30,595 nucleotides of DNA from JAVJPJ01 sp040217295 (GCA_964460185.1 CAYWTM010000031.1:1-30595), one strand, 5' to 3'. Shown: positions 1-7,940, counted from the first letter of the stretch. A program made the numbers and translations. The notes: generated from the sequence alone by a model not told the origin.

Positions 1-583
1 CCTCGCGCACGACTGCGTCGGCGGGGCGCGAGACCAGCCGCCCGCGCATGTCGGGAATGATGCAGAACTTGCATTTGTGGTCGCAGCCCTCGGCGATCTT
101 GAGATAGCTGTAATGGCGCGGGGTCAGGGACACGCCGGTCTGCGGCAGCAGATCGACAAAAGGGTCGGGCGACGGCGGCACGGCGGCGTGCACCGCATCG
201 AGAACCTGTTCGTATTGGTGCGGTCCGGTCACCGCCAGAACCTTGGGATGCGCGCCGGTGATGTAGTCGGGTTCCGCGCCAAGGCAGCCCGTCACGATCA
301 CCCGGCCGTTTTCGCGCAGCGCCTCGCCGATTGCATCAAGGCTTTCCGCCTTGGCGCTGTCCAGGAAACCGCAGGTATTCACAATCACCGCGTCGGCCCC
401 GGTATAGTCCGGGGAAATCGCATACCCTTCGGCGCGCAGACGCGTCAGGATGCGTTCGCTGTCAACCAGTGCCTTGGGGCACCCCAGCGAAACCATGCCG
501 ATACGAGGCTGGCCGGGGCGCGCCTGTTCGGGGATATGGGCGCGGGCGAGGTCGGGGCGCAGGTTGGGCGGGTTCTGTGTCAT
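1..583 (-). CDS. rimO: Ribosomal protein uS12 methylthiotransferase RimO, N-terminal part (cut by window edge)
   Basis: Radical-SAM methylthiotransferase that modifies an aspartate of ribosomal protein S12, acting in the cytoplasm on the small ribosomal subunit. About 194 N-terminal residues are present, roughly the first 40% of the family length. The ATG lies at 583-581. The UPF0004 domain shows three expected cluster cysteines near residues 35 (SLGCPK), 71 (VNTCGF) and 100 (VTGCLG). The radical-SAM CxxxCxxC motif follows at about 167-174 (EGCDHKCKFCIIPD). The 'SLGCPKALVDSE' opening is typical of RimO rather than MiaB. It is divergent from the AsmA gene, with about 180 bases between them. 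The TRAM domain that would confirm RimO over MiaB lies outside the window. Family assignment is firm. Confidence 0.95.
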   Translation of the reverse strand, partial: MTQNPPNLRPDLARAHIPEQARPGQPRIGMVSLGCPKALVDSERILTRLRAEGYAISPDYTGADAVIVNTCGFLDSAKAESLDAIGEALRENGRVIVTGCLGAEPDYITGAHPKVLAVTGPHQYEQVLDAVHAAVPPSPDPFVDLLPQTGVSLTPRHYSYLKIAEGCDHKCKFCIIPDMRGRLVSRPADAVVRE

Positions 584-767
584 GGGCGGCAGATACAGCC
601 TTGCACGCAGAGAGGAAAGACCGTGTGATTTGCACGGCCGAAAAACCCCGCGGGCGGGCGCGTCGCGCGCAGGTTCACGCCGATCTTTCCGACGCGACCC
701 TCGAAAGGGGTGCACAAGGCCCGGACGGACGGGATAGAGTGAATCGAACAACATGCAGGGGCTTTTG

Positions 768-2771
768 ATGCGTTGGATCTTTCGGACCTTGGCCGCCTTG
801 GTCGTGATTGCCCTTTTGGCAACGGGCGCGCTGTTCACGCTTCCGACGGACCGCATCGCGGACTTGGCGACACAACGCATTGCCACCAGCCTTGGCCGGG
901 AGGTGCGCCTGACCGGCGAGGTGCGCCCGCGCCTCTGGCCCTATCTGGGCATCCGGGCCGAAGGCGTGTTCATAGGCAATCCCGATTGGGTCGATGGCGG
1001 TCCCTTGATCGCGGCCGAGGCGTTGTCAGTTCGCGTGCCATGGTCGGCGGTGGTCGCGCGCGCCGTTTCGGTTGACGAGATCACGCTGGTTTCCCCCGAT
1101 ATCACACTGGTTCGTGCCGCTGATGGCCGCACCAGTTGGGATTTCTCATCAGGGCAGGCGCCACCCTCCACCCCCGCCGCCGAGTCCGATACGGCCGGTG
1201 TCACGTCCTTCAGCATTTCGGCCGTTCGGATCGAGGGCGGCCGGCTAGTGTTCCGCGACGAAGGCAGTGGGCACACATTTACCCTAAGCGATGTCGAGGC
1301 CGATCTGGCGATGCCTGCGACTGCCCCGGCCAGTGTTGCGATGACGGCGGTGTTGAACGGCACCGAATTGTCGTTGGATGCTACAATGGGCGATCTGGAC
1401 GCCCTGATCGCCGGGGCAATCAGCCCGGTTACAACGTCGCTTGAATGGTCTGCTGGCGCGCTCAGCCTCGATGGACAGATGTCGCTCGCGCCTGCGCTGA
1501 GCGGTGCGATCAGCGTCGAGGCCAGCGATTTCAGCCCGCTTGCCGCGATCCTGGATCGCGATATTCCCGATCTGCCAGAAGGCTACGGCCGCGAACGCGT
1601 GGCGCTGTCTGGCAACATCACCCTGGCCAGCGAGGGCAGCACCCATTTGCGTGACGGCAGGCTGACATTGGACGAAACCGAACTGGCGCTTGCGTTGGAT
1701 ATCCTGCCCGGTGACGACCGCCCCTTGATCCGCGGTGCGATCACCGGCGCGCGGCTTGCCGTCCCGGACATGGACGGGGCGGATGCGCCCGCTTCCGGCG
1801 GCGCGGGTGCGGGCGCAGGCTGGTCCACCGCCCCGATCGACGTGTCGGGGTTGTTCGCGGCGGATGTGGAACTTGCGCTGGCCGTCGAGGTCATCGAGGC
1901 CGCGGGCCTGCAGGTTGGCCCCGTTGATCTGCGAGCGACCCTGACCAACGGGCGCATGGTGTTCGACATCGACCGCATGGGAACCTATGGCGGCACGCTG
2001 GCGGGTCAGTTCGTGGTCAATGGACGCAATGGCCTGTCGGTGGGCGGCGACCTGATCCTGGCCGGTGTGCAATTGTCACCGCTTTTGAGCGATCTGGCCG
2101 ATTATGACCGCTTGAGCGGCACCGGCAGTGCCAGCGCCCAATTCCTGGGCGTCGGCAATGATATGGCCACGATCATGTCGAGCCTGTCGGGGCAGGGTGA
2201 TCTGTCCTTTGGGGCGGGTGCGATCGCGGGCTTCGATCTGGCCGGAATGATCCGCAATTTCGACACCTCTTTTCGCGGTGAAGGGCAAAGCACGGTCTAT
2301 GACAGCGTCAGCGCGAATTTCACCGTGGCCAATGGTGTCCTGAGCAATGACGATCTGCGGCTCGATGCGCCCTGGGGCGAAGTGACCGGCGCGGGCACGG
2401 TCGATCTGGGTCGCCAGACGCTGGATTACCGCGTGATCCCGGGCGTTCTGCGCGGACAGGACGACGTGGCGTCGATCCGGGTGCCAGTGCTGATCAGCGG
2501 GCCTTGGGCGAACCCGTCGATCCGGCCCGATCTGGAATACCTCGCGCAGCAGGAACTGGCGCAACAGGCCGAGCAGCTGGAGGCCGAGGCCCGAGAACGA
2601 TTGGCGACCGAGGCCGACCGGCTGGAGGCCGAGGCGCGCGCGCGGGCCAATGACGTGCTGGGCACGAACCTTCAGGACGGGGCCACGCTGGACGATGCCG
2701 GCGAGGCACTCGAAGATCGGCTGGTCGACGAGGCCCAGAACCAACTCCTGCGGCTTCTGGGCCGCGATTGA
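768..2771 (+). CDS. AsmA family envelope protein
   Basis: AsmA-like protein of about 667 residues, anchored in the inner membrane and mostly periplasmic. AsmA/TamB relatives are linked to lipid transport and outer-membrane homeostasis, but no reaction can be assigned here. A single N-terminal membrane segment (about residues 4-25) is followed by the characteristic AsmA opening (LATQRIATSLGREVRLTGEV). Beta-rich repeats and a C-terminal AsmA domain come next. A Gly/Ala-rich linker sits near residue 345. The last ~70 residues are highly charged with two LEAEAR blocks, probably helical. An in-frame ATG at 753 would add five residues. ATG 768 is preferred because the AGGGGC at 755-760 is well spaced for it. 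It is followed by the lytic transglycosylase gene, probably as one transcript. Confidence 0.88.
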   Translation: MRWIFRTLAALVVIALLATGALFTLPTDRIADLATQRIATSLGREVRLTGEVRPRLWPYLGIRAEGVFIGNPDWVDGGPLIAAEALSVRVPWSAVVARAVSVDEITLVSPDITLVRAADGRTSWDFSSGQAPPSTPAAESDTAGVTSFSISAVRIEGGRLVFRDEGSGHTFTLSDVEADLAMPATAPASVAMTAVLNGTELSLDATMGDLDALIAGAISPVTTSLEWSAGALSLDGQMSLAPALSGAISVEASDFSPLAAILDRDIPDLPEGYGRERVALSGNITLASEGSTHLRDGRLTLDETELALALDILPGDDRPLIRGAITGARLAVPDMDGADAPASGGAGAGAGWSTAPIDVSGLFAADVELALAVEVIEAAGLQVGPVDLRATLTNGRMVFDIDRMGTYGGTLAGQFVVNGRNGLSVGGDLILAGVQLSPLLSDLADYDRLSGTGSASAQFLGVGNDMATIMSSLSGQGDLSFGAGAIAGFDLAGMIRNFDTSFRGEGQSTVYDSVSANFTVANGVLSNDDLRLDAPWGEVTGAGTVDLGRQTLDYRVIPGVLRGQDDVASIRVPVLISGPWANPSIRPDLEYLAQQELAQQAEQLEAEARERLATEADRLEAEARARANDVLGTNLQDGATLDDAGEALEDRLVDEAQNQLLRLLGRD

Positions 2772-2797
2772 TGGCACACAGGACGGAGAAACCCAAG

Positions 2798-3286
2798 ATG
2801 CGCCTTGCCCATCTGCTTGTGATGATCGGATTGATCTCGGTGCTTTCGGCCTGCGGTGGCGGGCGGGGCGGTGGGTATGATATGCCATCGGGGCTGTATC
2901 CCGGCGAAACACCGCAAATGCGCGCGCTGGTGCAGCGCTACGCCGCCGTCCATGACATCCCCGAGCCGTTGTTGCACCGGGTGATCCAGCGCGAAAGCGA
3001 TTACCGGGCCGATGCCCGAAACGGGCCCTATTACGGATTGATGCAGATCCTGCCCCAGACCGCACGCACCATGGGGCACAACGGCCCACCCGAAGAACTG
3101 CTCGATCCCGAGGTGAACCTGACCTACGCGGGCCGCTACCTGCGCGGGGCGTGGCTGGTGTCTGACGGTGATATCGACGATGCCGTGGGCTGGTACGCGC
3201 GTGGCTACTACTACGAAGCGCGCGATCGCTGTCTTCTGGTGGAAACCGGTCTGAACGACAGGGAAATCGCGCGGCATTGCCGGTAG
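2798..3286 (+). CDS. Lytic transglycosylase (SLT domain) lipoprotein
   Basis: Predicted membrane-anchored murein lytic transglycosylase of 162 residues, cleaving glycan strands between MurNAc and GlcNAc. The signal peptide ends in a lipobox, LSAC, with the acylated Cys at residue 19 and a Gly-rich spacer after it. The SLT domain follows: the catalytic Glu is about E66 in 'IQRESDY', then GLMQILPQTAR at 80-90, and 'NLTYAGRYL' at about 107-115. ATG 2798 is chosen because it gives a clean lipoprotein signal and has GGAG upstream. Upstream TTG/ATG codons at 2768-2773 would put charged residues ahead of the signal. It starts 26 bases after the AsmA stop and ends at a strong terminator. It is short, essentially a bare SLT domain, so it may be a remodelling enzyme rather than a bulk autolysin. 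Confidence 0.9.
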   Translation: MRLAHLLVMIGLISVLSACGGGRGGGYDMPSGLYPGETPQMRALVQRYAAVHDIPEPLLHRVIQRESDYRADARNGPYYGLMQILPQTARTMGHNGPPEELLDPEVNLTYAGRYLRGAWLVSDGDIDDAVGWYARGYYYEARDRCLLVETGLNDREIARHCR

Positions 3287-3313
3287 CATATTCCCCCTGG
3301 CTTGGAAAAAGCC

Positions 3314-3352
3314 AAAAGGCCCGCGCCGGCAGGATCCGGACGCGGGCCTTTT
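3314..3352. terminator. Bidirectional intrinsic terminator
   Basis: A perfect 12-base-pair inverted repeat (AAAAGGCCCGCG at 3314-3325, CGCGGGCCTTTT at 3341-3352) with a 15-base loop. The outer A/T ends supply a short U run in either direction. It sits between the convergent lytic transglycosylase (+) and gcrA (-), where a shared terminator is expected. Confidence 0.9.
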
Positions 3353-3368
3353 GAGATCTCTTGCGTGA

Positions 3369-3965
3369 TCAGCGGCGGCGATCCCGGCGGCTGCTCATTG
3401 GCTGGAACGCGACACCCACATGCGCCTCGCAATAAGGTTTGCCCTGCTGCACGGGCAGGCCGCAGAAATAGAAATCATCCGTGGCGGGGTCGCCGATGGG
3501 CCATTTGCAGGTCCGTTCGGTCAGTTCCATCAGGCTGATGCGCTTGGCGCTCTTTTCCACCTCGTGGACCTTGGCCAAGGCCTCGGGGCTGATTTCGTTG
3601 GCCGAGGGCTGCGGCGGCAGGGGTTGGCCGGCCGGCACGATCGGCTTGCGCAGCGGCGTCACGTTCGACGGGCGCGGCGGGTCTGCCGCTTCGGTCACGG
3701 AGGCGGGTTGCGTGGGCTCTGACGGGGCGGATTTCGCCTCGGTCTTCTTGGCCTTGGGCGCGGGCTTTGCTTCCGCTTCCTTGGCGGGAGCGGCCTTGGC
3801 CGACGTGCCGGCACCGCCCGAGCGGTTCGACAGGCCAAGGCGATGCACCTTGCCGATCACGGCGTTGCGGGTCACACCGCCCAATTCCTTGGCGATCTGG
3901 CTGGCCGACTGACCTTCGCCCCACATCTTCTTCAGCAACTCGACCCGTTCATCGGTCCAGGACAT
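3369..3965 (-). CDS. gcrA: GcrA cell-cycle regulator
   Basis: Alphaproteobacterial transcription regulator that binds sigma70-RNA polymerase and methylated GANTC sites made by CcrM, so coupling transcription to the replication cycle. The 198-residue protein begins with the signature N-terminal DNA-binding helix region (MSWTDERVELLKKMW, then QSASQIAKELGGVTRNAVIGKVHRLGL at about 19-45). A long low-complexity linker rich in Ala, Lys, Glu and Pro spans about 50-120. The conserved C-terminal sigma-interacting part has CKWPIGDP at ~153-160, FCG at ~167-169 and YCEAH at ~178-182. ATG 3965 is preferred over an upstream codon at 3989 because AGGAG sits just ahead and the family starts with MSW. A candidate promoter lies at 3998-4026. 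Confidence 0.96.
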   Translation of the reverse strand: MSWTDERVELLKKMWGEGQSASQIAKELGGVTRNAVIGKVHRLGLSNRSGGAGTSAKAAPAKEAEAKPAPKAKKTEAKSAPSEPTQPASVTEAADPPRPSNVTPLRKPIVPAGQPLPPQPSANEISPEALAKVHEVEKSAKRISLMELTERTCKWPIGDPATDDFYFCGLPVQQGKPYCEAHVGVAFQPMSSRRDRRR

Positions 3966-3997
3966 GCCCGTCTCCTGATATCTTTCCAAGACCCTGC

Positions 3998-4026
3998 CAT
4001 ATGGCGGTACCGGGCCGTGATTGAAA
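3998..4026 (-). promoter_or_regulatory. Candidate sigma70 promoter of gcrA
   Basis: Read on the minus strand, TTTCAA (4026-4021), a 17-base spacer, and CATATG (4003-3998) lie about 33 bases before the gcrA ATG. Spacing is ideal, but each hexamer deviates from consensus, so this is a pattern-based guess. I see no GANTC or CtrA-type TTAA-N7-TTAA site in this 164-base gap. Confidence 0.35.
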
Positions 4027-4129
4027 GCCCCATTCTAAACCTGCCCGTGCCCGGCGCAAGGCCATGCGGTGCAATTGCCGCGTGGTCGGCCGGGCCGATC
4101 GGCAGTCTTGTGTCGGCCAAGGGCCGGAC

Positions 4130-5056
4130 CTAGACGCCCAGACACCAGCGCATGATGGCCTTTTGCGCATGCAGGCGGTTCTCTGCCTCATCGAAGATCA
4201 CCGATTGCGATCCATCCATGACCTCGTTGGTGACCTCTTCGCCACGGTGGGCGGGCAGGCAATGCATGAACAGCGCGTCAGACCGGGCATGGGCCATCAA
4301 CTGTGCATTGACCTGGTAGGGGCGCAACTGGTTATGCCGCCGCTCGCGCGCGGTCTGGCTGTCATGCATCGACACCCAGGTATCGGTCACCACCAGATCG
4401 GCGCCGGCCACGGCCTTGGCCGGGTCACGCTCGATCTCGACGGCAACGCCCTTGGCGCGTGCCTCGTCGAGGAATACTTTCTCGGGGTCGAGCGTCTGTG
4501 GCCCTGCAAAGGTCAGGTCAAAGCCGAATTGACCGGCGGCATGGGCGAAGGAGGCGAAGACGTTGTTGCCGTCGCCGCACCACACGACCTTCTTGCCCCT
4601 GATCGGACCGCGATGTTCTTCGTAGGTCAGGATATCGGCCATGATCTGGCACGGATGGGTGCGGTTCGTCAGCCCGTTGATCACCGGGACGGTGGCGTAT
4701 TCGGCCAGTTCCAGCAAGACGTCTTCTTCGAAAGTGCGGATCATGATCGCGTCGACATAGCGGCTGAGCACGCGGGCGGTGTCGGCGATGGTTTCGCCAT
4801 GACCCAACTGCATTTCCGAACCGGACAGGACCATGGTCTGTCCGCCCATCTGCCGCACGCCCACGTCGAAGCTGACCCTGGTGCGGGTCGAGGGTTTTTC
4901 GAAAATCAGTGCGACCATGTGATCCTTGAGCGGCTGGTCGTCATCGGGCGCGCCACGGGGGCGGCCGTTGCGGGCCGATTTCATCGCGGCGGCCCGGTCG
5001 ATCATGGCCCTGAGGTCGTCGGGTGCGGTTTTGTTGATGTCGAGAAAGTGGTTCAT
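4130..5056 (-). CDS. argF: Ornithine carbamoyltransferase
   Basis: Makes citrulline from ornithine and carbamoyl phosphate in arginine synthesis; cytoplasmic trimer. The 308-residue length is normal. The carbamoyl-phosphate loop STRTR is at 56-60, HPCQ at 134-137, the ornithine-side loop TDTWVSM at 224-230, and the HCLP catalytic motif at 265-268. All key residues are intact. It lies 90 bases downstream of argD on the same strand, the usual alphaproteobacterial argD-argF order, so the two are probably co-transcribed. The gap between them contains a C-rich hairpin block (5085-5139) that could tune read-through. After the stop there is no clear intrinsic terminator before gcrA. Confidence 0.97.
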   Translation of the reverse strand: MNHFLDINKTAPDDLRAMIDRAAAMKSARNGRPRGAPDDDQPLKDHMVALIFEKPSTRTRVSFDVGVRQMGGQTMVLSGSEMQLGHGETIADTARVLSRYVDAIMIRTFEEDVLLELAEYATVPVINGLTNRTHPCQIMADILTYEEHRGPIRGKKVVWCGDGNNVFASFAHAAGQFGFDLTFAGPQTLDPEKVFLDEARAKGVAVEIERDPAKAVAGADLVVTDTWVSMHDSQTARERRHNQLRPYQVNAQLMAHARSDALFMHCLPAHRGEEVTNEVMDGSQSVIFDEAENRLHAQKAIMRWCLGV

Positions 5057-5084
5057 CAGCTCCGTGCTTTTTGTGATGGAGGCG

Positions 5085-5139
5085 GCGGGGGGCTGTCTGC
5101 CCCCCGCACCCCCCGAGGATATTTGTGAAACAGAGAAAG
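5085..5139. repeat. G/C-run hairpin block between argD and argF
   Basis: A perfect 9-base-pair stem (GCGGGGGGC at 5085-5093, GCCCCCCGC at 5099-5107, 5-base loop) is followed by ACCCCCCGAGGATATTTG and an A-rich tract to about 5139. From memory, very similar 'CCCCCGAGGATATTT' blocks recur between genes in many Rhodobacteraceae, so this may be one copy of a dispersed intergenic element. Only one copy is seen in this window, so the repeat status is inference. No U run follows the stem in the argD-to-argF direction. Confidence 0.55.
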
Positions 5140-5146
5140 TGGCGGG

Positions 5147-6337
5147 TCAGGCGGCCGCGATCTGTCGTTCCAGCGCCGTGGCGGCGGCGTCCAGGCGGGT
5201 GACGCCTTCGGAAATCTCGGTCTCGCTTATGGTCAGGGCGGGCAGCACGCGGACCACGTTGTCGCCAGCTGGGACTGTCAGCAGGTCCTTGTCATAGGCG
5301 GCGTTGACCACGTCGAGATTGGTCACCTTGCATTTCAGGCCCAACATGAGACCCGATCCGCGCACGGCGGCGAAGATGTCGGGGTGAGCCGCGACCAGGC
5401 CTTCGAGTTTCTGGCGCAGAAACCCGGCCTTGCGGTTCACGTCGTCCAAAAAGCCATCGGCCGTGATCTGTTCCATTACCGCGCGGCCCACGGCGCAGCC
5501 AAGGGGGTTGCCGCCGTAGGTCGAGCCATGGGTGCCCGCCGTCATGCCCTTGGCGGCATTCTCGGTCGCCAGCAAAGCGCCAAGCGGGTAGCCGCCGCCG
5601 ATGCCCTTGGCCACCAGCATGATGTCGGGGGTGATGCCGGCCCATTCATGGGCAAAAAGCTTGCCGGTCCGGCCTACGCCGCACTGGATTTCGTCCAGGA
5701 TCAGCAAGAGTCCATTTTCGTCACACAGATCACGCAGACCCTTGAGGCATTGATCGGGCAGGGGGCGGATGCCGGCCTCGCCCTGCACGGGCTCGACCAT
5801 GATGGCGCCCACGTCAGGGGCCTTGGCGGCCTCGAGCAGCGCTTCATGGTCGCCGAACGGCAATTGCCGGAATCCCGGCAGGAGCGGGCCGAAGCCCTTG
5901 GTCAGTTTTTCCGCACCGGCCGCCGAGATCGCGGCCATGGAGCGGCCGTGGAACGCGCCCTCGAATGTCAGGATCGTGGTCCGGTCGGGCTCGCCGTTGG
6001 CATCGCGATATTTCCGGGCCATCTTTATGGCCAGTTCCGCGGCCTCTGTGCCCGAGTTGCAGAAGAACACCGTATCGGCAAACGTATGTTCGACCAGAAG
6101 CTCGGCCAGCGCCTCTTGCTCGGGGACGGTGTAGAGGTTCGAGGTGTGCCACAGTTTCTGCGCCTGGTCCGTCAGGGCCTGGACCACCGCCGGATGCCCG
6201 TGCCCCAGCGACATGACCGCGATACCCGAGGCGAAATCCAGGAAACGTCGCCCATCGGCCTCGACCAGCCAGGATCCTTCGCCTTTCACGAAGGAGAGCT
6301 TTGCGCGCGAGTAGCTTGGCAGAACAGGCGAGATCAT
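5147..6337 (-). CDS. argD: Acetylornithine aminotransferase (PLP-dependent, class III)
   Basis: Converts N-acetylglutamate semialdehyde to N-acetylornithine with glutamate as donor; cytoplasmic. The protein has 396 residues from ATG 6337, which has TGAGGT about 7 bases upstream. An in-frame upstream codon at 6400 is rejected because its extra residues match no family feature. Fold-type I landmarks: SGIAVMSLGHGHP at ~37-49, NSGTEA at 94-99, FHGRS at ~129-133, LDEIQCGVGRTGK at 214-226, and the PLP lysine K244 in LVAKGIGGG. The sequence around 36-70 fits ArgD better than GABA or ornithine transaminases, though dual ArgD/DapC activity is possible. It is the gene before argF and is preceded by a bulged inverted repeat at 6369-6402. 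Confidence 0.95.
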   Translation of the reverse strand: MISPVLPSYSRAKLSFVKGEGSWLVEADGRRFLDFASGIAVMSLGHGHPAVVQALTDQAQKLWHTSNLYTVPEQEALAELLVEHTFADTVFFCNSGTEAAELAIKMARKYRDANGEPDRTTILTFEGAFHGRSMAAISAAGAEKLTKGFGPLLPGFRQLPFGDHEALLEAAKAPDVGAIMVEPVQGEAGIRPLPDQCLKGLRDLCDENGLLLILDEIQCGVGRTGKLFAHEWAGITPDIMLVAKGIGGGYPLGALLATENAAKGMTAGTHGSTYGGNPLGCAVGRAVMEQITADGFLDDVNRKAGFLRQKLEGLVAAHPDIFAAVRGSGLMLGLKCKVTNLDVVNAAYDKDLLTVPAGDNVVRVLPALTISETEISEGVTRLDAAATALERQIAAA

Positions 6338-6368
6338 GTCCGTCACCTCAGGGGATTGAAATAAAGGC

Positions 6369-6402
6369 AATTGCATGGGCCAAGGCCGCGCCCATGTCAA
6401 TT
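6369..6402. promoter_or_regulatory. Long bulged inverted repeat upstream of argD
   Basis: AATTGCATGGGC at 6369-6380 pairs with GCCCATGTCAATT at 6390-6402, giving 12 base pairs with one bulged base and a 9-base loop. It ends 31 bases before the argD start and begins 17 bases after the thioesterase stop. There is no U run on the minus strand. An operator, leader hairpin or weak terminator are all possible. Confidence 0.45.
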
Positions 6403-6419
6403 CAGGACCGCTGATGGGG

Positions 6420-6908
6420 TCAATCGGGTTTCATGATCAGACATGTGGTTGAGCCGGTCGCATAAAGCCGGCCGGTGTCCGCATCGCGGATCGTGCCCTC
6501 GGCCACGGCGGTGGTGCGGCCGGCATGGCTGGTCCGGCCTTCGGCCAGCACGGCGCGGCCCATCGGGATGGCGCGGGTGATGTTCACCTTGTATTCGAGC
6601 GTGGTGTAGATCGTGCCCGCAGGCAGTTTCGTCATCACGGCGCACCCCATGCAGCTGTCCAGGATGGTGCCATACCAGCCGCCGTGCACAGCGCCCATCG
6701 GGTTGAGATGGTCGAACCCCGGCACGCCGCGAAACACGACGCGACCCTCCTCGACCGTGTCCAGGTGATACGCCAGGCCACGGGAGATCGGCGGGTGTGC
6801 GGTCTGTCCGTCGCGCATGCGCCGCATGAAATCCAGCCCGGACATCGACAAGAGCTCGTCCCTGCTGGCCAGGTCTTCGATCCCGTCTGCATAGATCACG
6901 TTGCGCAT
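6420..6908 (-). CDS. PaaI/YdiI-type hotdog-fold thioesterase
   Basis: Predicted acyl-CoA thioesterase of 162 residues, a single hotdog domain. The PaaI-like signature is visible: 'GFDHLNPMGAVHGGWYGTILDSCMG' places HLNPMGAVHGG over the active-site region, followed by LEYKVNITRAIPMG (the LNV-F-R-P-like segment) and 'TSHAGRTTAVAEGTIRDADTGRLYA'. ATG 6908 is chosen because a strong AGGGGGG lies about 6 bases ahead. An upstream codon at 6959 lacks this. The substrate is unknown. Its place between metF and argD on one strand is probably incidental, since spacings of 72-82 bases leave room for separate promoters. Confidence 0.82.
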   Translation of the reverse strand: MRNVIYADGIEDLASRDELLSMSGLDFMRRMRDGQTAHPPISRGLAYHLDTVEEGRVVFRGVPGFDHLNPMGAVHGGWYGTILDSCMGCAVMTKLPAGTIYTTLEYKVNITRAIPMGRAVLAEGRTSHAGRTTAVAEGTIRDADTGRLYATGSTTCLIMKPD

Positions 6909-6980
6909 GTGCACCCCCCTGCTTTTGTGCAGAACGCCACAGGGTCGTGCGGGGTGCAAGCCGATGTGCCTGGTGTGGCT

Positions 6981-7847
6981 TCAGGCGACCTCTGCCAACG
7001 CGAGTTTGGGCGTCACGCCAAGGGCGGCGCAGACGTTCCGGGTCAGGTCGGGGCTGTTGAGGGTGTAGAAATGCAGATCCTCGACGCCGCCTTCGATCAG
7101 CTTGGTGCACAATTCGGCGCACAGGGCCGTCGACAACAGATCCTCGCGCCCGTCGCGCGCGGCCTTGGCATAGGTCTCGTCCAGCCAAGTGGGGATGACC
7201 GCGCCGCAGCTTGCGGCGAAGCGGCGGATATTGGTCCAGTTCGTGATCGGCAAGATCCCCGGGATGATCGGCGCCCCGATCCCCGCCGCCGCGCATGCAT
7301 CGCGAAAGCGGAAAAAGGTATCGGCCTCGAAAAAGAACTGGGTGATGGCCGAGGTTGCGCCGGCATCGATCTTGCGCTTCAGGAAATCGACACAATCCTG
7401 CATCGATCCCGCCTCGGGGTGCGGGTCGGGATAGGCGCCGACACGCAGGTCGAATTTGCCGGTTCTTGCAAGGGCTTCGACCAGGTCGACCGAGCTTTGG
7501 AAGCCGTCGGGATGCGGCGTGAAACGGCCCGCGCCTTTCGGCGGATCGCCTCGCAAGGCCACGATCTGGGTCACGCCTGCCTCGGCGTAGCTATCGGCGA
7601 TCGCCAGCGTTTCGCTGCGTGTGGCATCCACGCAGGTCAGATGCGCCGCGACCTTGACGCCATAGTTGCCGCGGATGGTCTTGACCGCATCATGGGTTAG
7701 CGCCCGCGTCGTGCCGCCCGCGCCATAGGTGACCGAGACAAATCCCGGGTCGAGCGGGGCCAGCACCCCGAGGGTCTCCCAAAGCCTGAAGGAGGCCTCC
7801 AGCGATTTCGGGGGAAAGAACTCGAAAGAGACGCGCGGGGTGATCAT
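6981..7847 (-). CDS. metF: 5,10-methylenetetrahydrofolate reductase
   Basis: FAD enzyme that makes 5-methyltetrahydrofolate for methionine synthase. The 288-residue TIM-barrel protein is a normal bacterial MetF length. It starts with the family opening VSFEFFPPKS (catalytic Glu in EFFPP), then VSVTYGAGGTTR at ~38-49, HLTCVD at about 69-74, VALRGDPP at ~95-102, and the 'ITQFFFEADTFFRF' segment at ~172-185. The ATG at 7847 has AAGGA upstream. A metR-like LysR regulator is transcribed away from it across 93 bases carrying two inverted repeats, a classic arrangement for regulator and target. No room for a SAM riboswitch is evident. Confidence 0.96.
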   Translation of the reverse strand: MITPRVSFEFFPPKSLEASFRLWETLGVLAPLDPGFVSVTYGAGGTTRALTHDAVKTIRGNYGVKVAAHLTCVDATRSETLAIADSYAEAGVTQIVALRGDPPKGAGRFTPHPDGFQSSVDLVEALARTGKFDLRVGAYPDPHPEAGSMQDCVDFLKRKIDAGATSAITQFFFEADTFFRFRDACAAAGIGAPIIPGILPITNWTNIRRFAASCGAVIPTWLDETYAKAARDGREDLLSTALCAELCTKLIEGGVEDLHFYTLNSPDLTRNVCAALGVTPKLALAEVA

Positions 7848-7880
7848 GGCGATTCTAATCCTTGAAAGGTCGCCTTACGA

Positions 7881-7906
7881 TGTCGCATAGAGTGGTGGTT
7901 GCGACA
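7881..7906. promoter_or_regulatory. Inverted repeat in the metF-metR gap (candidate LysR-type site)
   Basis: TGTCGCA at 7881-7887 and TGCGACA at 7900-7906 form a perfect 7-base inverted repeat with a 12-base centre. The size and position suit a LysR-type dimer site between divergent target and regulator genes. It does not match the gammaproteobacterial MetR consensus TGAA-N5-TTCA, so the assignment rests on geometry and context. Confidence 0.5.
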
Positions 7907-7917
7907 AATTCATAATT

Positions 7918-7934
7918 CTCATCATCAATATGAG
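7918..7934. promoter_or_regulatory. Second, shorter inverted repeat next to the metR start
   Basis: CTCAT (7918-7922) and ATGAG (7930-7934) flank 7 bases, ending 6 bases before the LysR ATG. It could be an autoregulatory half of the operator region. Short and A/T rich, it may be chance. Confidence 0.3.
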
Positions 7935-7940
7935 TTTCAC

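Noticed and set aside
621..637. CCGTG-N7-CACGG inverted repeat between rimO and the AsmA gene
   Set aside because: Only five pairs in GC-rich sequence, with no promoter alignment or second copy to support a function.
4086..4098. TCGGCC-G-GGCCGA palindrome downstream of argF as terminator
   Set aside because: A one-base centre cannot form a stable hairpin and no U run follows; probably GC-rich chance.
4064..5128. Plus-strand frame of ~350 codons opposite argF
   Set aside because: argF has all catalytic motifs on the other strand; the plus frame has no recognisable domain.
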